From the NCBI GenBank assembly GCA_013821425.1, contig JACDGV010000002.1, positions 186,001-250,000 of the forward strand: 64,000 nucleotides of DNA, read 5' to 3'. This DNA comes from Nitrosospira sp. Lineage in GTDB: Bacteria; Pseudomonadota; Gammaproteobacteria; Burkholderiales; Nitrosomonadaceae. Both the position numbers and the translations under genes were made by a program. A model generated the notes under the pieces. That model had not been told where the DNA came from. It saw only the letters and a program-made list of their open reading frames with translations, and did no database searches. Of this stretch, positions 8,448 to 17,531 are shown piece after piece; the stretch's first letter is position 1, and every line of letters begins with the position of its first letter.

Positions 8448-10111
8448 GGCCCAGTCACCCATTGCTTGACCACGTTAGCTACCAGTTTCGGGTCATCCTT
8501 TGCCAATTGCCGGGCCAGGGCCAGGTTTTGTTCGTGCTGCGAAATCTGTGGAGCCTGTTTAATGACAGGTGTAACGGCTGGTGCGGGCTGTTCATCCGTC
8601 TGAACCTCGAGCGAGGGCGGCGGCTGGTTCATCCGTTTCAGCGCCGGTCGCAGTACGCCTAGCACCAGATACAGAATCAGTCCGGCAATTAACAGGGTCT
8701 TTCCCAATTGGTGGGCAAGTTCAACCATTTCCGGCTGTTTCCATACCGGCAGTTCCGGCATCGCTTCGGGCTGAATCTCAGTGAACGGACTATTGACCAC
8801 GTTCAAAGTGTCCCCACGTTCCTTGTTGAACCCCATTGCCTCTTTCACCAGGTCCGTGATCTGCGTTTTCTCCGTCTCGCCCAACGGCTTCGCGCCGGTT
8901 ACCCCGTTCTGGTCCGTGACTTTGCGGTAGTTCACAACTACCGCAACAGAAAGCTTTTTTATCCCGCCCACGGGTTTACGCACATGCTGGATAGTCTTAT
9001 CCACTTCATAATTGGTAGTCGCGTCCTTCCGGGTGCTGGTAGGCACAGCATTGGCCGCAAGCTGCGGAGCATTAAGGTCGCCAGGCGCTCCCGGCTGAGG
9101 CGGGGGCGTTGTAACCGGAGCTGTTGCTGGCACTGGAGGCTGGTTGGAAAGCGCGCCGGGTACCCCACCCTCTCCCTGTCCCACATTGGTGGATTCCGAT
9201 GTTTGCTGGCTGCGTACTGCCGAGTCTGCCGGGTTCTGATTGGGCCTGTAGATCTCGTCAGTCTGCTCGGATTGAGCAAAATCGATATCCGCAGCAACCT
9301 GAGCTCGTACGTTTTCCCGCCCGACAATAGGGATCAGGATCGCTTCGATACGCTTCGTGTAACTCTGCTCCAGCGCCTGTAAATATTTGAGCTGACTGGG
9401 GTCCAGACCGCTGTAGGTATTCGATTCGTCCACTTTGCTTAAAAGATCGCCGTGCTGATCCACCACCGTGACATTCTTGATGGACAAGTTCGGGACGCTG
9501 CTGGATATCAGATGAATGATCGCCGTTACCTGCTGCGGCTCGAGCGTGCGGCCCGGATAAAGATTCACCAGCACCGACGCGCTGGGCTTCTGTTGTTCCC
9601 TCAAGAATACGGATTGCTTGGGAATTGCGAGATGAACGCGCGCACTGCCGACAGCTGCCAGTGCCTGAATCGAGCGCGCCAGTTCACCCTCCAGCGCACG
9701 CTGAAAATTCACTTGCTCAAGAAACTGGCTGGTTCCAAATTTCTGGTTCTCCATTAATTCGAAACCCACCAGACCACCCTTGGGCAAACCTTGCGAAGCC
9801 AGTTGGAGACGAACATCGTGGACCTGGTTGGCCGGCACAAGAATTGCGCCGCCACCTTCGGCAAACTTGTACGGCACATTCATTTGCTGGAGGGATGCGA
9901 TAATTGCCCCGCCATCGCGATCGGAAATGTTACTGAACAGTACCCTGTAATCCGGCGCCTGAGTCCACATCCAGCCCCCCGCCAATAATGCGATGATCGC
10001 GGAGGTTGCGAGCATCAGGCCCATCTTCTGCTGGCTGGACATATGGGCGATAAAACTCTGGATGTCGCCCTGCCTTCCGTTTATCGCTACGGCTTCCGCG
10101 CCTATCGCCAC
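8444..10111 (-). CDS. fliF: FliF, flagellar MS-ring protein
   Basis: Forms the inner-membrane MS ring that carries the rotor and export gate. It has a first membrane helix (GLMLATSAIIALLAGGWMW), the secretin/YscJ-like ring-building domain (VLFSNISDRDGGAIIASLQQ; LEGELARSIQAL; ARVHLAIPKQSVFLREQQKP), a Pro/Ala-rich insert, a second helix (LLIAGLILYLVLGVL), and the C-terminal FliG-binding tail rich in Lys/Asp (LARQLAKDDPKLVANVVKQW). At 555 residues it is normal. It is first in its operon and divergent from fliE. Confidence 0.97.
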   Translation of the reverse strand: MAIGAEAVAINGRQGDIQSFIAHMSSQQKMGLMLATSAIIALLAGGWMWTQAPDYRVLFSNISDRDGGAIIASLQQMNVPYKFAEGGGAILVPANQVHDVRLQLASQGLPKGGLVGFELMENQKFGTSQFLEQVNFQRALEGELARSIQALAAVGSARVHLAIPKQSVFLREQQKPSASVLVNLYPGRTLEPQQVTAIIHLISSSVPNLSIKNVTVVDQHGDLLSKVDESNTYSGLDPSQLKYLQALEQSYTKRIEAILIPIVGRENVRAQVAADIDFAQSEQTDEIYRPNQNPADSAVRSQQTSESTNVGQGEGGVPGALSNQPPVPATAPVTTPPPQPGAPGDLNAPQLAANAVPTSTRKDATTNYEVDKTIQHVRKPVGGIKKLSVAVVVNYRKVTDQNGVTGAKPLGETEKTQITDLVKEAMGFNKERGDTLNVVNSPFTEIQPEAMPELPVWKQPEMVELAHQLGKTLLIAGLILYLVLGVLRPALKRMNQPPPSLEVQTDEQPAPAVTPVIKQAPQISQHEQNLALARQLAKDDPKLVANVVKQWVTGP

Positions 10112-10203
10112 AGGATCAGCTCCAGTGACTTATTTTGGCTCGATATGGACCTGTTTTTGTTCGTCATATTGAGTTCGGCTTGGCTTTTAACGGATAGTCA
10201 GCA

Positions 10204-10230
10204 TTATCGGTTCCCACTACGGTTTCAATA
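10204..10230 (-). promoter_or_regulatory. Weak candidate sigma-28 type promoter for fliF
   Basis: In the 203-bp divergent gap 10112-10314, the minus strand reads TATTGAAA, 11-12 nt, then ACCGATAA. The -10-like element matches 7 of 8 bases of GCCGATAA, but the -35-like element is poor. No convincing sigma-54 element was seen, and the fliE side shows nothing clear. Confidence 0.3.
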
Positions 10231-10314
10231 CCTCGAAAAGAAGCCTGTTTTCCGCGCTTTTTCCAAAACGGGGTTCCTTTGCGCGTTGTTATCTTGCATG
10301 TCTCTCAAACACTA

Positions 10315-10674
10315 ATGGGAAAGTCAGTGGATATCTCGAAAATGGATTCGATGCTTGCCCAGCTCAGAACAGGCGCGGCGCTTGCCGCCGGCAAGTCATC
10401 ATCGGCGGGCGCAATTTCCCGGGCGTACGAGGACCGCGATCAGCCCGGGGGAGTGGATTTTGCCACTGTCCTCAAGAGTTCGCTCGACCAAGTCAATAAT
10501 ACGCAACAGCATGCTGCAAAACTTGCACGGGATTTTGAGCTGGGCGCGCCTGGGGCCAATCTGACAGAGGCAATGATCTCGATGCAGCAGGCATCCATCT
10601 CGTTTCAGTACACGGTGCAAGTGCGCAACAAGTTCGTTTCGGCGTATCAGGATATTATGAATATGCCGGTGTGA
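10315..10674 (+). CDS. fliE: FliE, flagellar hook-basal body complex protein
   Basis: FliE joins the MS ring to the rod and is the first rod-level export substrate. The C-terminal signature is present: FATVLKSSLDQVNNTQQHA, then GANLTEAMISMQQASISFQY, then VQVRNKFVSAYQDIMNMPV. ATG 10315 gives 119 residues. An in-frame GTG at 10327 with GGGA 6 nt upstream is an alternative start giving the more usual N-terminus. It is divergent from fliFGHIJK. Confidence 0.93.
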   Translation: MGKSVDISKMDSMLAQLRTGAALAAGKSSSAGAISRAYEDRDQPGGVDFATVLKSSLDQVNNTQQHAAKLARDFELGAPGANLTEAMISMQQASISFQYTVQVRNKFVSAYQDIMNMPV

Positions 10675-10893
10675 AGCACGGCTTACAGTGGCGGGCCTTA
10701 AATACCGCAAATGCGTGCTGGATGGGATGTCTGCTGTGCAGAATAGCCTGTGTCCTTCGCCCCGGTTTGGGAACGCCCCCGCCTGATCCGCCTGCCGGTC
10801 AAGACCCTTCAAACTACATTATATTTATCTTATAAGTAATTGAATTAAATATTGTAGATTCTGGAATCATGCGCAACGGAACAGACGGATAAT
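10675..10893. other. Intergenic region after fliE
   Basis: About 220 bp without a supported gene between the converging ends of fliE and the FlhB-like gene. It includes an AT-rich patch around 10815-10860. No clear intrinsic terminator was seen. Confidence 0.4.
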
Positions 10894-11193
10894 TCACTCG
10901 GCCCGGGGCAATGTAGCCGCGCCGCCGGTATCCATTTTATACAGCCAGGCGAGCAACTCCGCTACGGCCCGGTAGAGCTGCGGCGGAATGTGCTGATCCA
11001 GATCCACCTGCATCAGCAGGGATACCAGTTCCGGCGACTCGTGCACATAAACGCCATGAACGCGTGCCTCGGCAATAATGGCCTCGGCGATCAGGCCGCG
11101 CCCCTTGGCAACAACTTGAGGCGCCGCTTCCCCGGTACGGTAGGCAAGGGCCACCGCAGCTTCGCGCGCTTCACGGAGATCGGGTTTCTTCAT
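10894..11193 (-). CDS. FlhB C-terminal domain paralogue (FhlB/YlqH-like)
   Basis: A 99-residue cytoplasmic protein equal to the C-terminal domain of the export switch protein FlhB, without its membrane part. It has EAAVALAYRTGEAAPQVVAKGRG, VHGVYVHESPELVSLLMQV and IPPQLYRAVAELLAWLY. In FlhB, autocleavage occurs at NPTH; that tetrapeptide is absent here, since the protein begins after it. Its 5' end overlaps the upstream FliK-like gene by 23 bp, so the two are probably cotranslated. The role is unknown; modulation of substrate switching is a family-based guess. Confidence 0.85.
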   Translation of the reverse strand: MKKPDLREAREAAVALAYRTGEAAPQVVAKGRGLIAEAIIAEARVHGVYVHESPELVSLLMQVDLDQHIPPQLYRAVAELLAWLYKMDTGGAATLPRAE

Positions 11194-12247
11194 CTACGTC
11201 CATTCCCATCCTCAACAATCGGATTCCGGCGGATTCCAGCCCCTCTGCCAGTGGCGCGGCTCCTTTTTGCAGCATGGCGGCAGTTGACGGCTCCACTACC
11301 GCCAGCCGTACTTCCACCCCCCGCGCGTCGAGCCGAAGACTGGCCGTAACCGCCCCGAGGTTTGGAAGAGTCAGGAGTAACCGGGTATGCCAGACAATGC
11401 CTGGCAACTCCCCTTGCTCTCCGGATTCTTCCGGCGCTTCTTCGGCTGCGTCCCACACGAAGACCTGCCCCGGCCACGCCTCGCCTTGCCAGCAGAGGTG
11501 CCGTGTCTCGAACACTTCCAGTTGTTGGCGCACCAGAGAAAGTGCCTCCGGATGAACCGGATTGGGATAAAGCGGTTCTCGCGTCGCCGCCGAACTTGGT
11601 GCGGGACTTGGTGCCGGAAGCGCCGAGGCTGTGGCGGGATGCACACCAGATGTTCCCGGTTGCAATCCGGACAACCGTGCCTGTGGTTCCACGAGCAATT
11701 CCGCTAATGACCGGTTTCCTTTGACCCACTGTGCCTGATGGGACTCGTAGAACAAACCGCTTCGGCCAATCATGCGCGCCAGACCCAGCGCGAGCTGTGT
11801 CACTTGTGCGGCATGGGCTGGGGGCGTAGCGAGTAGCGGACCTGCGTTCTGCAGCGTTGCGGGATGCGGCGTCCCATTCGAGCGTTGCAGCAAATCGGTG
11901 ATGAAACGCCCGGTCTGGCTCAACAAGGAAGAAGGGGCCGGCGATAGCGGCGCATCGGTCAATAACACGAATGCTGGACGTGGCTCGCGAGATACGAAAA
12001 CCAGACTGAGGACGTCGCCTTCGCGCACCCAGGCCGGTAATTTCATGTGTACCGGCTGCCCGTCCAAAGCGTTCAGCAACACCACGAACTCGCCATTGCG
12101 AAGATTGGTCTGCACAGTCGCACGCAGATGCTGGCCCGGCTGCAGCCCAGACAGGAACAAGGTATCGCCGGTATGCCGATGAGCTGGCGCCTTGCTCGGA
12201 TGGACTGCAGTTATCGCATTTGGCGCGCTGCCCCCGGTTATGCCCAT
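11171..12247 (-). CDS. Second FliK-like (Flg_hook domain) protein
   Basis: A 358-residue protein with an N-terminal beta-rich part (DTLFLSGLQPGQHLRATVQT; HMKLPAWVREGDVLSLVFV), a Pro/Ala/Ser-rich middle, and a C-terminal domain resembling the FliK hook-length control domain (TLPNLGAVTASLRLDARGVE; MLQKGAAPLAEGLESAGIRL). AAGGA lies 8 nt before the ATG. It is paired with the FlhB-like gene, and an interaction between the two is inferred from FliK-FlhB biology. It is distinct from the true fliK at 3191-4696. Confidence 0.75.
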   Translation of the reverse strand: MGITGGSAPNAITAVHPSKAPAHRHTGDTLFLSGLQPGQHLRATVQTNLRNGEFVVLLNALDGQPVHMKLPAWVREGDVLSLVFVSREPRPAFVLLTDAPLSPAPSSLLSQTGRFITDLLQRSNGTPHPATLQNAGPLLATPPAHAAQVTQLALGLARMIGRSGLFYESHQAQWVKGNRSLAELLVEPQARLSGLQPGTSGVHPATASALPAPSPAPSSAATREPLYPNPVHPEALSLVRQQLEVFETRHLCWQGEAWPGQVFVWDAAEEAPEESGEQGELPGIVWHTRLLLTLPNLGAVTASLRLDARGVEVRLAVVEPSTAAMLQKGAAPLAEGLESAGIRLLRMGMDVDEETRSP

Positions 12248-12400
12248 GTTCCCGGTCCTTTATGGTTTATGTCTCGTTATAATTCCCGGTGAAAGCAGTG
12301 AAGAGTGCATATGCACTAATTTTACTCGGCTGCCGGCATTCCAGGATTACCGGGGGGAAACAGCTACTACGTACATCCTCACCATTTTTTCCCGAGCGGC

Positions 12401-12733
12401 CTATCCTGGCGGGTCCGGGTTATACGCCTGGCTTACCCTCCGTGCCCTCCCGGCGTTTCCGAGCAAAGTTTGAACTTGTCTCATCCAGGGCTCGGTATAG
12501 TTCCGTATCTCGGCGTCGTCACCCAGGATCTTGTGGATCAGTTCGACTTTCTGCCGCTGCATATCTGGCGGAAGCTGCATCGGTTTTGCCTCTTTGAGAT
12601 TGGCCACTATCACCGCACACTGCCGCTCCAGGTTCGCTACTCTTTCCCATTCGCCAATGCGGGCGGCTTCGGCCATTTCACCAGTAAGATGGGAAATCAA
12701 CCGGAATGCGGCGAGATTCTCTGCGCTTTCCAT
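12401..12733 (-). CDS. fliT: FliT-like flagellar export chaperone
   Basis: FliT is the FliD (cap) chaperone. From ATG 12733 the product is 110 residues of mostly charged helix (FRLISHLTGEMAEAARIGEW; LIHKILGDDAEIRNYTEPWM), matching the FliT pattern. The longer upstream frame overlaps fliS and is rejected. It follows fliS by 5 bp. The call rests on position plus modest sequence resemblance. Confidence 0.8.
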   Translation of the reverse strand: MESAENLAAFRLISHLTGEMAEAARIGEWERVANLERQCAVIVANLKEAKPMQLPPDMQRQKVELIHKILGDDAEIRNYTEPWMRQVQTLLGNAGRARRVSQAYNPDPPG

Positions 12734-12738
12734 TATGC

Positions 12739-13221
12739 TCACGCTTTTCCAAGACCGCCGGGGCTGGCGACAGCGGTAGACGGGAAGAATTCCGAAATCG
12801 AAGAGCCGGGGTTTGCGGCGCGGGGTACGGCAGACGGGTCTATTGCTTTCCACGCCTCACTCAGCTCACCAAGCAGGCGAGCCACTTCCTCAATGTATTC
12901 AGGTTTGTCATGGAGATTGGCCAACAGCAGGCGTCGACCCATGTACTCATAAAGATTATGCAACTGCTGTGCCAGTTGGCCCCCGGCCTTGATATCCAGG
13001 CTGCTTTGCAGACCTGAACTGATGATCGAAATGGCCTTGGAAACAGCCTCCCCCCTGGCGTTGATCTCGCCGCTTTTCATATGCACGAGGGCAGAAGACA
13101 GTGCCACCTGCGCTCCCTCGAACAGCATCAGGATAAGCTTATGCGGGTTGGCTGCGAGAACGCCCGTTTCAAGGCCAACGCGGGTGTAGGCATTTACACC
13201 GTGGCGAGATGCTGAGTACAT
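12739..13221 (-). CDS. fliS: FliS, flagellin-specific chaperone
   Basis: Cytoplasmic chaperone for flagellin. It has the conserved YTRVGLETGVLAANPHKLILM N-terminal helix region, IISSGLQSSLDIKAGGQLAQ and NLYEYMGRRLLLANLHDKPE. AAGGAG precedes the ATG. The 160-residue product has a longer C-terminal tail than the usual 130-140 residues. It lies 18 bp after fliD. Confidence 0.95.
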   Translation of the reverse strand: MYSASRHGVNAYTRVGLETGVLAANPHKLILMLFEGAQVALSSALVHMKSGEINARGEAVSKAISIISSGLQSSLDIKAGGQLAQQLHNLYEYMGRRLLLANLHDKPEYIEEVARLLGELSEAWKAIDPSAVPRAANPGSSISEFFPSTAVASPGGLGKA

Positions 13222-13239
13222 ATCGGGCTGCTCCTTTGA

Positions 13240-15261
13240 TTATTTATTGTTCAGGTTCGGTAGCGCGGCCAGTTGCTGCTGGAGAAACTGGCTGGTCTGG
13301 CTCAAGCTGCTGAGCATGGTATCAAGTGCGGTGAACTGTGTGCGGTAACGCGTTTCGATCATGCTCAGCCGGCGAATGAAATCTTCCTGGCGGCGGTCAA
13401 TATCCCTGATGCTGATGTTGATGCCATCCACCCGGCTCGCGATAATACCTTCGTTGGCGAGGAAGTCCCCCGCCAGCTTGCTCAACCGCTCCGCGTAACC
13501 CCGCGAGAACTCGACGGTTCCGCGAACGCCGATGGTGCCGCCACTGATTGTCAGGCGCAATCCCTCGGCCGGCCCTCCGACCGCACCAGTCAGCGATTGG
13601 CCTGTTCCAGAAGCGGTCACGCCGTTGATCGTCCCAACGACGTCTGTGCCGGCCGTTGCCACCGGGCTTGCCCCCAAGAGGCTGCTGGCGCCATTTCCAC
13701 CCGCAAGCACGACGCTGGATGTGGAACCGTAGCGCTGCGACGTGATGCCAAGCACGCCTGCCGATTCCGAGACGAGAACCGAGATACCCGCTGCGGCGAG
13801 ACTGACGGATCCATTCAGCTTGCTTTGCACCTCGGCCGCCAGCGCATCATATGATGCATAACTGCCCGCTGCGAGAATAATGCTGGTGGCCACTCCGTTG
13901 GTATTGATATCCAGTTGGTCGTTGACGCCGGCAATGATGTTCAGCCCCGCGGCTTGGTTCCCCTCGAGTTTGGCCTGCGTCGCGAGTTGCGTAATAGTGA
14001 CCGAATAATTCCCCGCCAATGTCTTGTCCGTCGCGCCGTCGTACGCGATCAGCTTATCGGTGGGCGTGCCCCGGATGGTGAACAATCCTCCGATATGGTC
14101 GAAACCGGTATCCAGTGCTGCCTGCAGCTTTCCTGCATCCAGAGCGAGACTGCCGTCTTTCTGGAAAGCAACGCCAATCTGGGACAATGAGGTGAAGCTG
14201 CCTCCGATGCCAGCCTCCCCGCCCACCGCAGCCGTCAGGATCGCGCGTATCCCGCGCTGAATCGACATGGCTGCGGAGTCGCCCTGTAATACGCCCCCCT
14301 TCTTCGACGCGGCGTTATAAGCACTGAGGTCCGAGAGCGTCTGATTGATGCCATTGTAAGACTTGACGAACGCTTCTACCGCCGCCTTAACCCCCGCCAT
14401 ATCGGATGCAACGTGAAGGGTGGTCGGGTCGCCTGCATTGGTCTTGAGCAGATTGAGGGCCAATCCTTCGATCGCGTCTGTAATAGTATTGGAGGGCTTG
14501 CTGATATCGATCCCATCGATCTGCAGCAAGGCGTCCTGCGCATTCTGCACCTGGATCATATTCTTGCCCGAACCGGCTCCCGCGGCTGGGTCGAAGGTAA
14601 GTTGCGATAGACCGGCCATATCCAGGTGGTTGCCGTCGTCATCGCTGGCTGTGATCCTGAGGCTGTTGACCGCACCGCTGTCCTTGGTTGTCAACACCAG
14701 CTTGTTGCTTGCGCCGTCGTTGATGATCGTCGCGCTGAGCCCGATATTGGCTGCATTGATCGCGTCGCGGACGCCTGAAAGTGTATTGTTGGAAGAATCA
14801 ATGGTTACCGTTTGGGCCGGTCGCGCACCATTCAGCGCGAAGGTGTTGAGGTCGCTATCGTAAGTTCCGTACTGGATAGTCAGCGTGCCACTGCCAACCA
14901 CGCTGCTGGTGCTGGAAAAGCCTTCTGAACGGATTTTCTGCTGTTGCGCCAGTTGCTGAACTTCAACGGAGTAGGTGCCTGACGCGATCTTGTTCTTGCC
15001 GCTAACCGTCGCGCTCAATATGGACGTGTCTGCCGCGCTGGCGGTAGCAGCCTGAAACCGGCCCACGTCGGCAAGCCCCTGCATTGCCGACTGAAATGCC
15101 GACAATGCGCCCTTCAGCGTACCGTAGGCGGACAGCTTTGCCTGGTAGTCGGATTCACGCCGCTCCAGAAGTGCAAGCGGGCGTCGTTCGACCGCCATTA
15201 ACTGGCTGACTATTCCGTTAACATCCAGATTTGATCCCACGCCAGCTGCAGTGATACCCAT
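13240..15261 (-). CDS. fliD: FliD, flagellar filament capping protein
   Basis: Hook-associated protein 2, which caps the growing filament. The N-terminal FliD domain has GVGSNLDVNGIVSQLMAVER, and the C-terminal domain has DFLANEGIIASRVDGINISI and the closing coiled coil (FIRRLSMIETRYRTQFTALD). The middle holds two flagellin-IN-like repeats (SVEVQQLAQQQKI and SVTITQLATQAKL contexts). The start is ATG 15261 with GGGAG upstream, giving 673 residues; the frame to 15294 lacks a site. This is larger than E. coli FliD (about 470), a common variation in the surface-exposed middle. Confidence 0.94.
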   Translation of the reverse strand: MGITAAGVGSNLDVNGIVSQLMAVERRPLALLERRESDYQAKLSAYGTLKGALSAFQSAMQGLADVGRFQAATASAADTSILSATVSGKNKIASGTYSVEVQQLAQQQKIRSEGFSSTSSVVGSGTLTIQYGTYDSDLNTFALNGARPAQTVTIDSSNNTLSGVRDAINAANIGLSATIINDGASNKLVLTTKDSGAVNSLRITASDDDGNHLDMAGLSQLTFDPAAGAGSGKNMIQVQNAQDALLQIDGIDISKPSNTITDAIEGLALNLLKTNAGDPTTLHVASDMAGVKAAVEAFVKSYNGINQTLSDLSAYNAASKKGGVLQGDSAAMSIQRGIRAILTAAVGGEAGIGGSFTSLSQIGVAFQKDGSLALDAGKLQAALDTGFDHIGGLFTIRGTPTDKLIAYDGATDKTLAGNYSVTITQLATQAKLEGNQAAGLNIIAGVNDQLDINTNGVATSIILAAGSYASYDALAAEVQSKLNGSVSLAAAGISVLVSESAGVLGITSQRYGSTSSVVLAGGNGASSLLGASPVATAGTDVVGTINGVTASGTGQSLTGAVGGPAEGLRLTISGGTIGVRGTVEFSRGYAERLSKLAGDFLANEGIIASRVDGINISIRDIDRRQEDFIRRLSMIETRYRTQFTALDTMLSSLSQTSQFLQQQLAALPNLNNK

Positions 15262-15368
15262 GTTTATCTCCCGTCTTGCTTTTCTGTCCGTCATGCCGCA
15301 CCAGCGGACGGTGACCTTGCTTCGAAAAAGTCGCCCGCGGATGCTGCGGAAGACCTGTTCAAAGGTTC

Positions 15369-15700
15369 CTAAGCCTTTATGTCCAACTCAAGCCTTGTAA
15401 TCTGTCGAGCCCTTTGGCCAAGGCCAACATTTCCCCCATCGGAACCTGTAACCTGTCGTACTATTTCCCGGGTCCCGCTAACGATAACCCTTACCACTGC
15501 CCTGCCCCTCTGGGCATCTGAACTCCACCGTTGAGGTGGTCGCTGGTTGTTGTCCCCCTGGTTGCCTCAGGGCTGTTTAATAGTGATGGCGTGCGATCCA
15601 GGTGCGCGGGCATATGCGCCGGGTGGGACTCCGAATCGGTTTCAACCAGCCTCACGGCAATCGCGGTGTGATTATTGGTTACGAGCTGTCTGATTTCCAT
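15369..15700 (-). pseudogene. flaG: Decayed flaG (flagellar protein FlaG)
   Basis: Pieces of FlaG can be read in different minus-strand frames. One frame gives RAVVRVIVSGTREIVRQV; after a 7-bp tandem duplication, another gives VPMGEMLALAKGLDRLQGL; the final LDIKA-stop lies in yet another frame. Joined, these match the FlaG C-terminal pattern (VVRV-TREIVRQIP-E-LALAKGLDRLQGL). The N-terminal part, from ATG 15700, is read in a further frame and resembles no FlaG clearly. The position between fliC and fliD is where flaG is normally found. Confidence 0.6.
15443..15456. repeat. 7-bp tandem duplication in the flaG remnant
   Basis: AACCTGT occurs twice head to tail (plus strand). Removing one copy restores the reading frame between the IVRQ and VPMGEMLALAKG parts of the flaG remnant, so this duplication is a likely inactivating mutation. 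Confidence 0.7.
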
Positions 15701-15720
15701 CAGGGGTTCCCGGAACTGCA

Positions 15721-15750
15721 ATGAGAACCGGGGCTAGCCCGGATTCTCAT
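15721..15750 (-). terminator. Hairpin downstream of fliC
   Basis: Near-perfect inverted repeat ATGAGAA...TTCTCAT with a GC-rich inner stem (CCGGGCTAGCCCCGG, one bulge), about 48 nt past the fliC stop. On the minus strand no strong U-run follows; on the plus strand ATTTTATT follows. It probably acts as the fliC mRNA 3' end or stability structure. Confidence 0.5.
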
Positions 15751-15797
15751 TTTATTAACATCTCAACCGTTCAAACTGGTAGAGACCGTAGATTCCG

Positions 15798-16964
15798 CTA
15801 GCCTCTCAGCAGTGCCAACACGCTCTGCGGAAGCGCATTGGCCTGGGCCAGCATTGCCGTTCCCGCCTGTTGCAGCACCTGATTCCTGGACAGGGTTGCA
15901 GTTTCAGAAGCGAAATCAGCATCCACGATACGGCTGCGGGACGCAGACAGATTCTCTGCCGTGGTCTGGAGGTTTGAGACCGCCGACGAGAAGCGGTTCT
16001 GGTAAGCGCCCAGGTCCGCACGGGCCGCGTTCAAGGCACTTAACGCTGAATCCATGGAAGCGATGGCGGTATCAGCGCCTGCGGTGGAACTGATGTCCAA
16101 GGCTGAGAAGCCCGCGACACTGGTGGTTGTTACCGCGGTTGTGCCGGCGGTGAGGCCGGTCCGCGCGGTCGTGGCCGTACCGCTCATCGCGACGACCGTG
16201 GTGCTGCCCGAAGTGTTGGTCAGCGTGACAAGGCCCGCGCCGTCGGCGGTGGCGGTAACGTTTGTTGTGCCCGAAACCGTATTAATCGCAGCTGCGATTG
16301 CAGCCCCCTGAGCAATGGCGCTGCCACCGGCGGTAATGGCGCCAACGCTGGTGCCGTTAATGGTAAGGTCACCCGCCGCAATGTCATCCGTTGTCGCCGT
16401 GAAAGCGGTGGCGGCGACGCCGGTCACGTTGGCAGCATAGGTTGTGGTTGTGCCCAGGGCTGCTGCCTGTGCATTAGCCAGGCTGGTGATGCTAATGGTT
16501 TCTCCCACATTGGCACCAACCTGGAATGCCTGGTTTGTAAAAGAACCATCGATCAGTTTGATACCGTTAAACGCGGTTGTCGAAGCTACCCGGTCGATTT
16601 CAGCCTTAAGCTGCTGTACTTCATTGTTGAGGGCAGTACGGTCGCTTACGCTGTTGCTTGAGTTGCGGGATTGCACCGCCAGTTCGCGGATGCGTTGCAG
16701 GTTGTTTCCGATTTCTCCCAGGGCGCCTTCAGCCGTTTGCGACATCGAAATACCGTCGTTGGCGTTGCGAACGGCCTGGTTTAGACCCCGGATTTGCGAA
16801 GTCATGCGCTCCGAAATCGCCAACCCTGCGGCATCGTCCTTGGCGCTGTTGATACGCAGGCCAGAGGACAGGCGTTGAAGGCTGGTCGCAAGCGCGTCCT
16901 GGGAACTGTTAAGATTGCGTTGCGCATTTAAGGAAACAACGTTGGTGTTAATAACTGCAGCCAT
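15798..16964 (-). CDS. fliC: Flagellin FliC
   Basis: Filament subunit, secreted by the type III apparatus. The N-terminal D0/D1 has [40 protein letters not shown] and IQ-rich helices. The C-terminal D0 has [20 protein letters not shown] and ends [18 protein letters not shown]. The central 150 residues are Ala/Thr/Val/Gly-rich and repetitive (variable D2/D3). At 388 residues it is mid-sized. GGAGAG is 4-5 nt upstream of the ATG. A single flagellin copy lies in the window, with fliD, fliS and fliT downstream. Confidence 0.97.
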   Translation of the reverse strand: MAAVINTNVVSLNAQRNLNSSQDALATSLQRLSSGLRINSAKDDAAGLAISERMTSQIRGLNQAVRNANDGISMSQTAEGALGEIGNNLQRIRELAVQSRNSSNSVSDRTALNNEVQQLKAEIDRVASTTAFNGIKLIDGSFTNQAFQVGANVGETISITSLANAQAAALGTTTTYAANVTGVAATAFTATTDDIAAGDLTINGTSVGAITAGGSAIAQGAAIAAAINTVSGTTNVTATADGAGLVTLTNTSGSTTVVAMSGTATTARTGLTAGTTAVTTTSVAGFSALDISSTAGADTAIASMDSALSALNAARADLGAYQNRFSSAVSNLQTTAENLSASRSRIVDADFASETATLSRNQVLQQAGTAMLAQANALPQSVLALLRG

Positions 16965-17070
16965 GTGACTCTCCTGACTATGTTTATGGGATTACGCCAT
17001 TACAGCGCCAACAGCGTTAACTTGAGGTCCTTATTGGTCAATTGGGACCGATCAACCGCTGCTATTGCTT

Positions 17071-17097
17071 ATAACGGTGTCTCCGCAGACAAATTTA
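17071..17097 (-). promoter_or_regulatory. Candidate sigma-28 (FliA) promoter of fliC
   Basis: Minus strand TAAATTTG, 11 nt, ACCGTTAT, compared with the FliA consensus TAAAGTTT-N11-GCCGATAA: 6 of 8 and 5 of 8 matches at the correct spacing, about 107 nt upstream of the fliC ATG. Flagellin is the classic class 3 FliA target. Confidence 0.55.
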
Positions 17098-17229
17098 ATC
17101 CCGTAGTCAAGTTTTTCAGGCATTTAGGTGTCCTGCGATTTGCTTGCGCGCATGGACAGTAGCACGCAGAGCCGGCCGGATTCGTCAAGCCGGCTGCCAT
17201 GATAGGCGAGGTCGGCAAGTGTAATGCCC

Positions 17230-17258
17230 CGATTAGCGGTTAATCTACCGCGCTAATC
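17230..17258. repeat. Inverted repeat in the fliC-EAL gap
   Basis: GATTAGCGGT...ACCGCGCTAATC forms a hairpin with a 2-nt bulge and no U-run. It lies in the 434-bp region 17098-17531 between the divergent fliC and cyclic di-GMP genes. A second stem, AGCCGG/CCGGCT, is near 17170-17196. Possible operator or mRNA structure; no gene is supported in this gap. Confidence 0.4.
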
Positions 17259-17531
17259 CGGATATCGCCGTCAAGCGGTTGCAGCAAAAATAGCGCCTGT
17301 AAAATGCATTCTTCGGGCAAATATCGCTTGGTTGCGATGCTTTAATTCAGGTCCAGGTTATTTTTTGAAAATGCTCCCGTTTACCTATGAACTCGCTGCT
17401 CAAAAAGCCGGGCATAAGCCGGCTCCCGGGGACATCGGTTTATGGAACCGCTGTTATAAAGTTACGCACGATGCCCAGGGAAGGGCTAATAGCGACCTTC
17501 CTGTCGATCCCACTCCACCCCGGAGACGGAA

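Noticed and set aside
11190-11729. 179-codon minus-strand frame overlapping the second FliK-like gene
   Set aside because: Same-strand shifted frame; low-complexity Arg/Gly/Thr composition, and the FliK-like frame explains the region.
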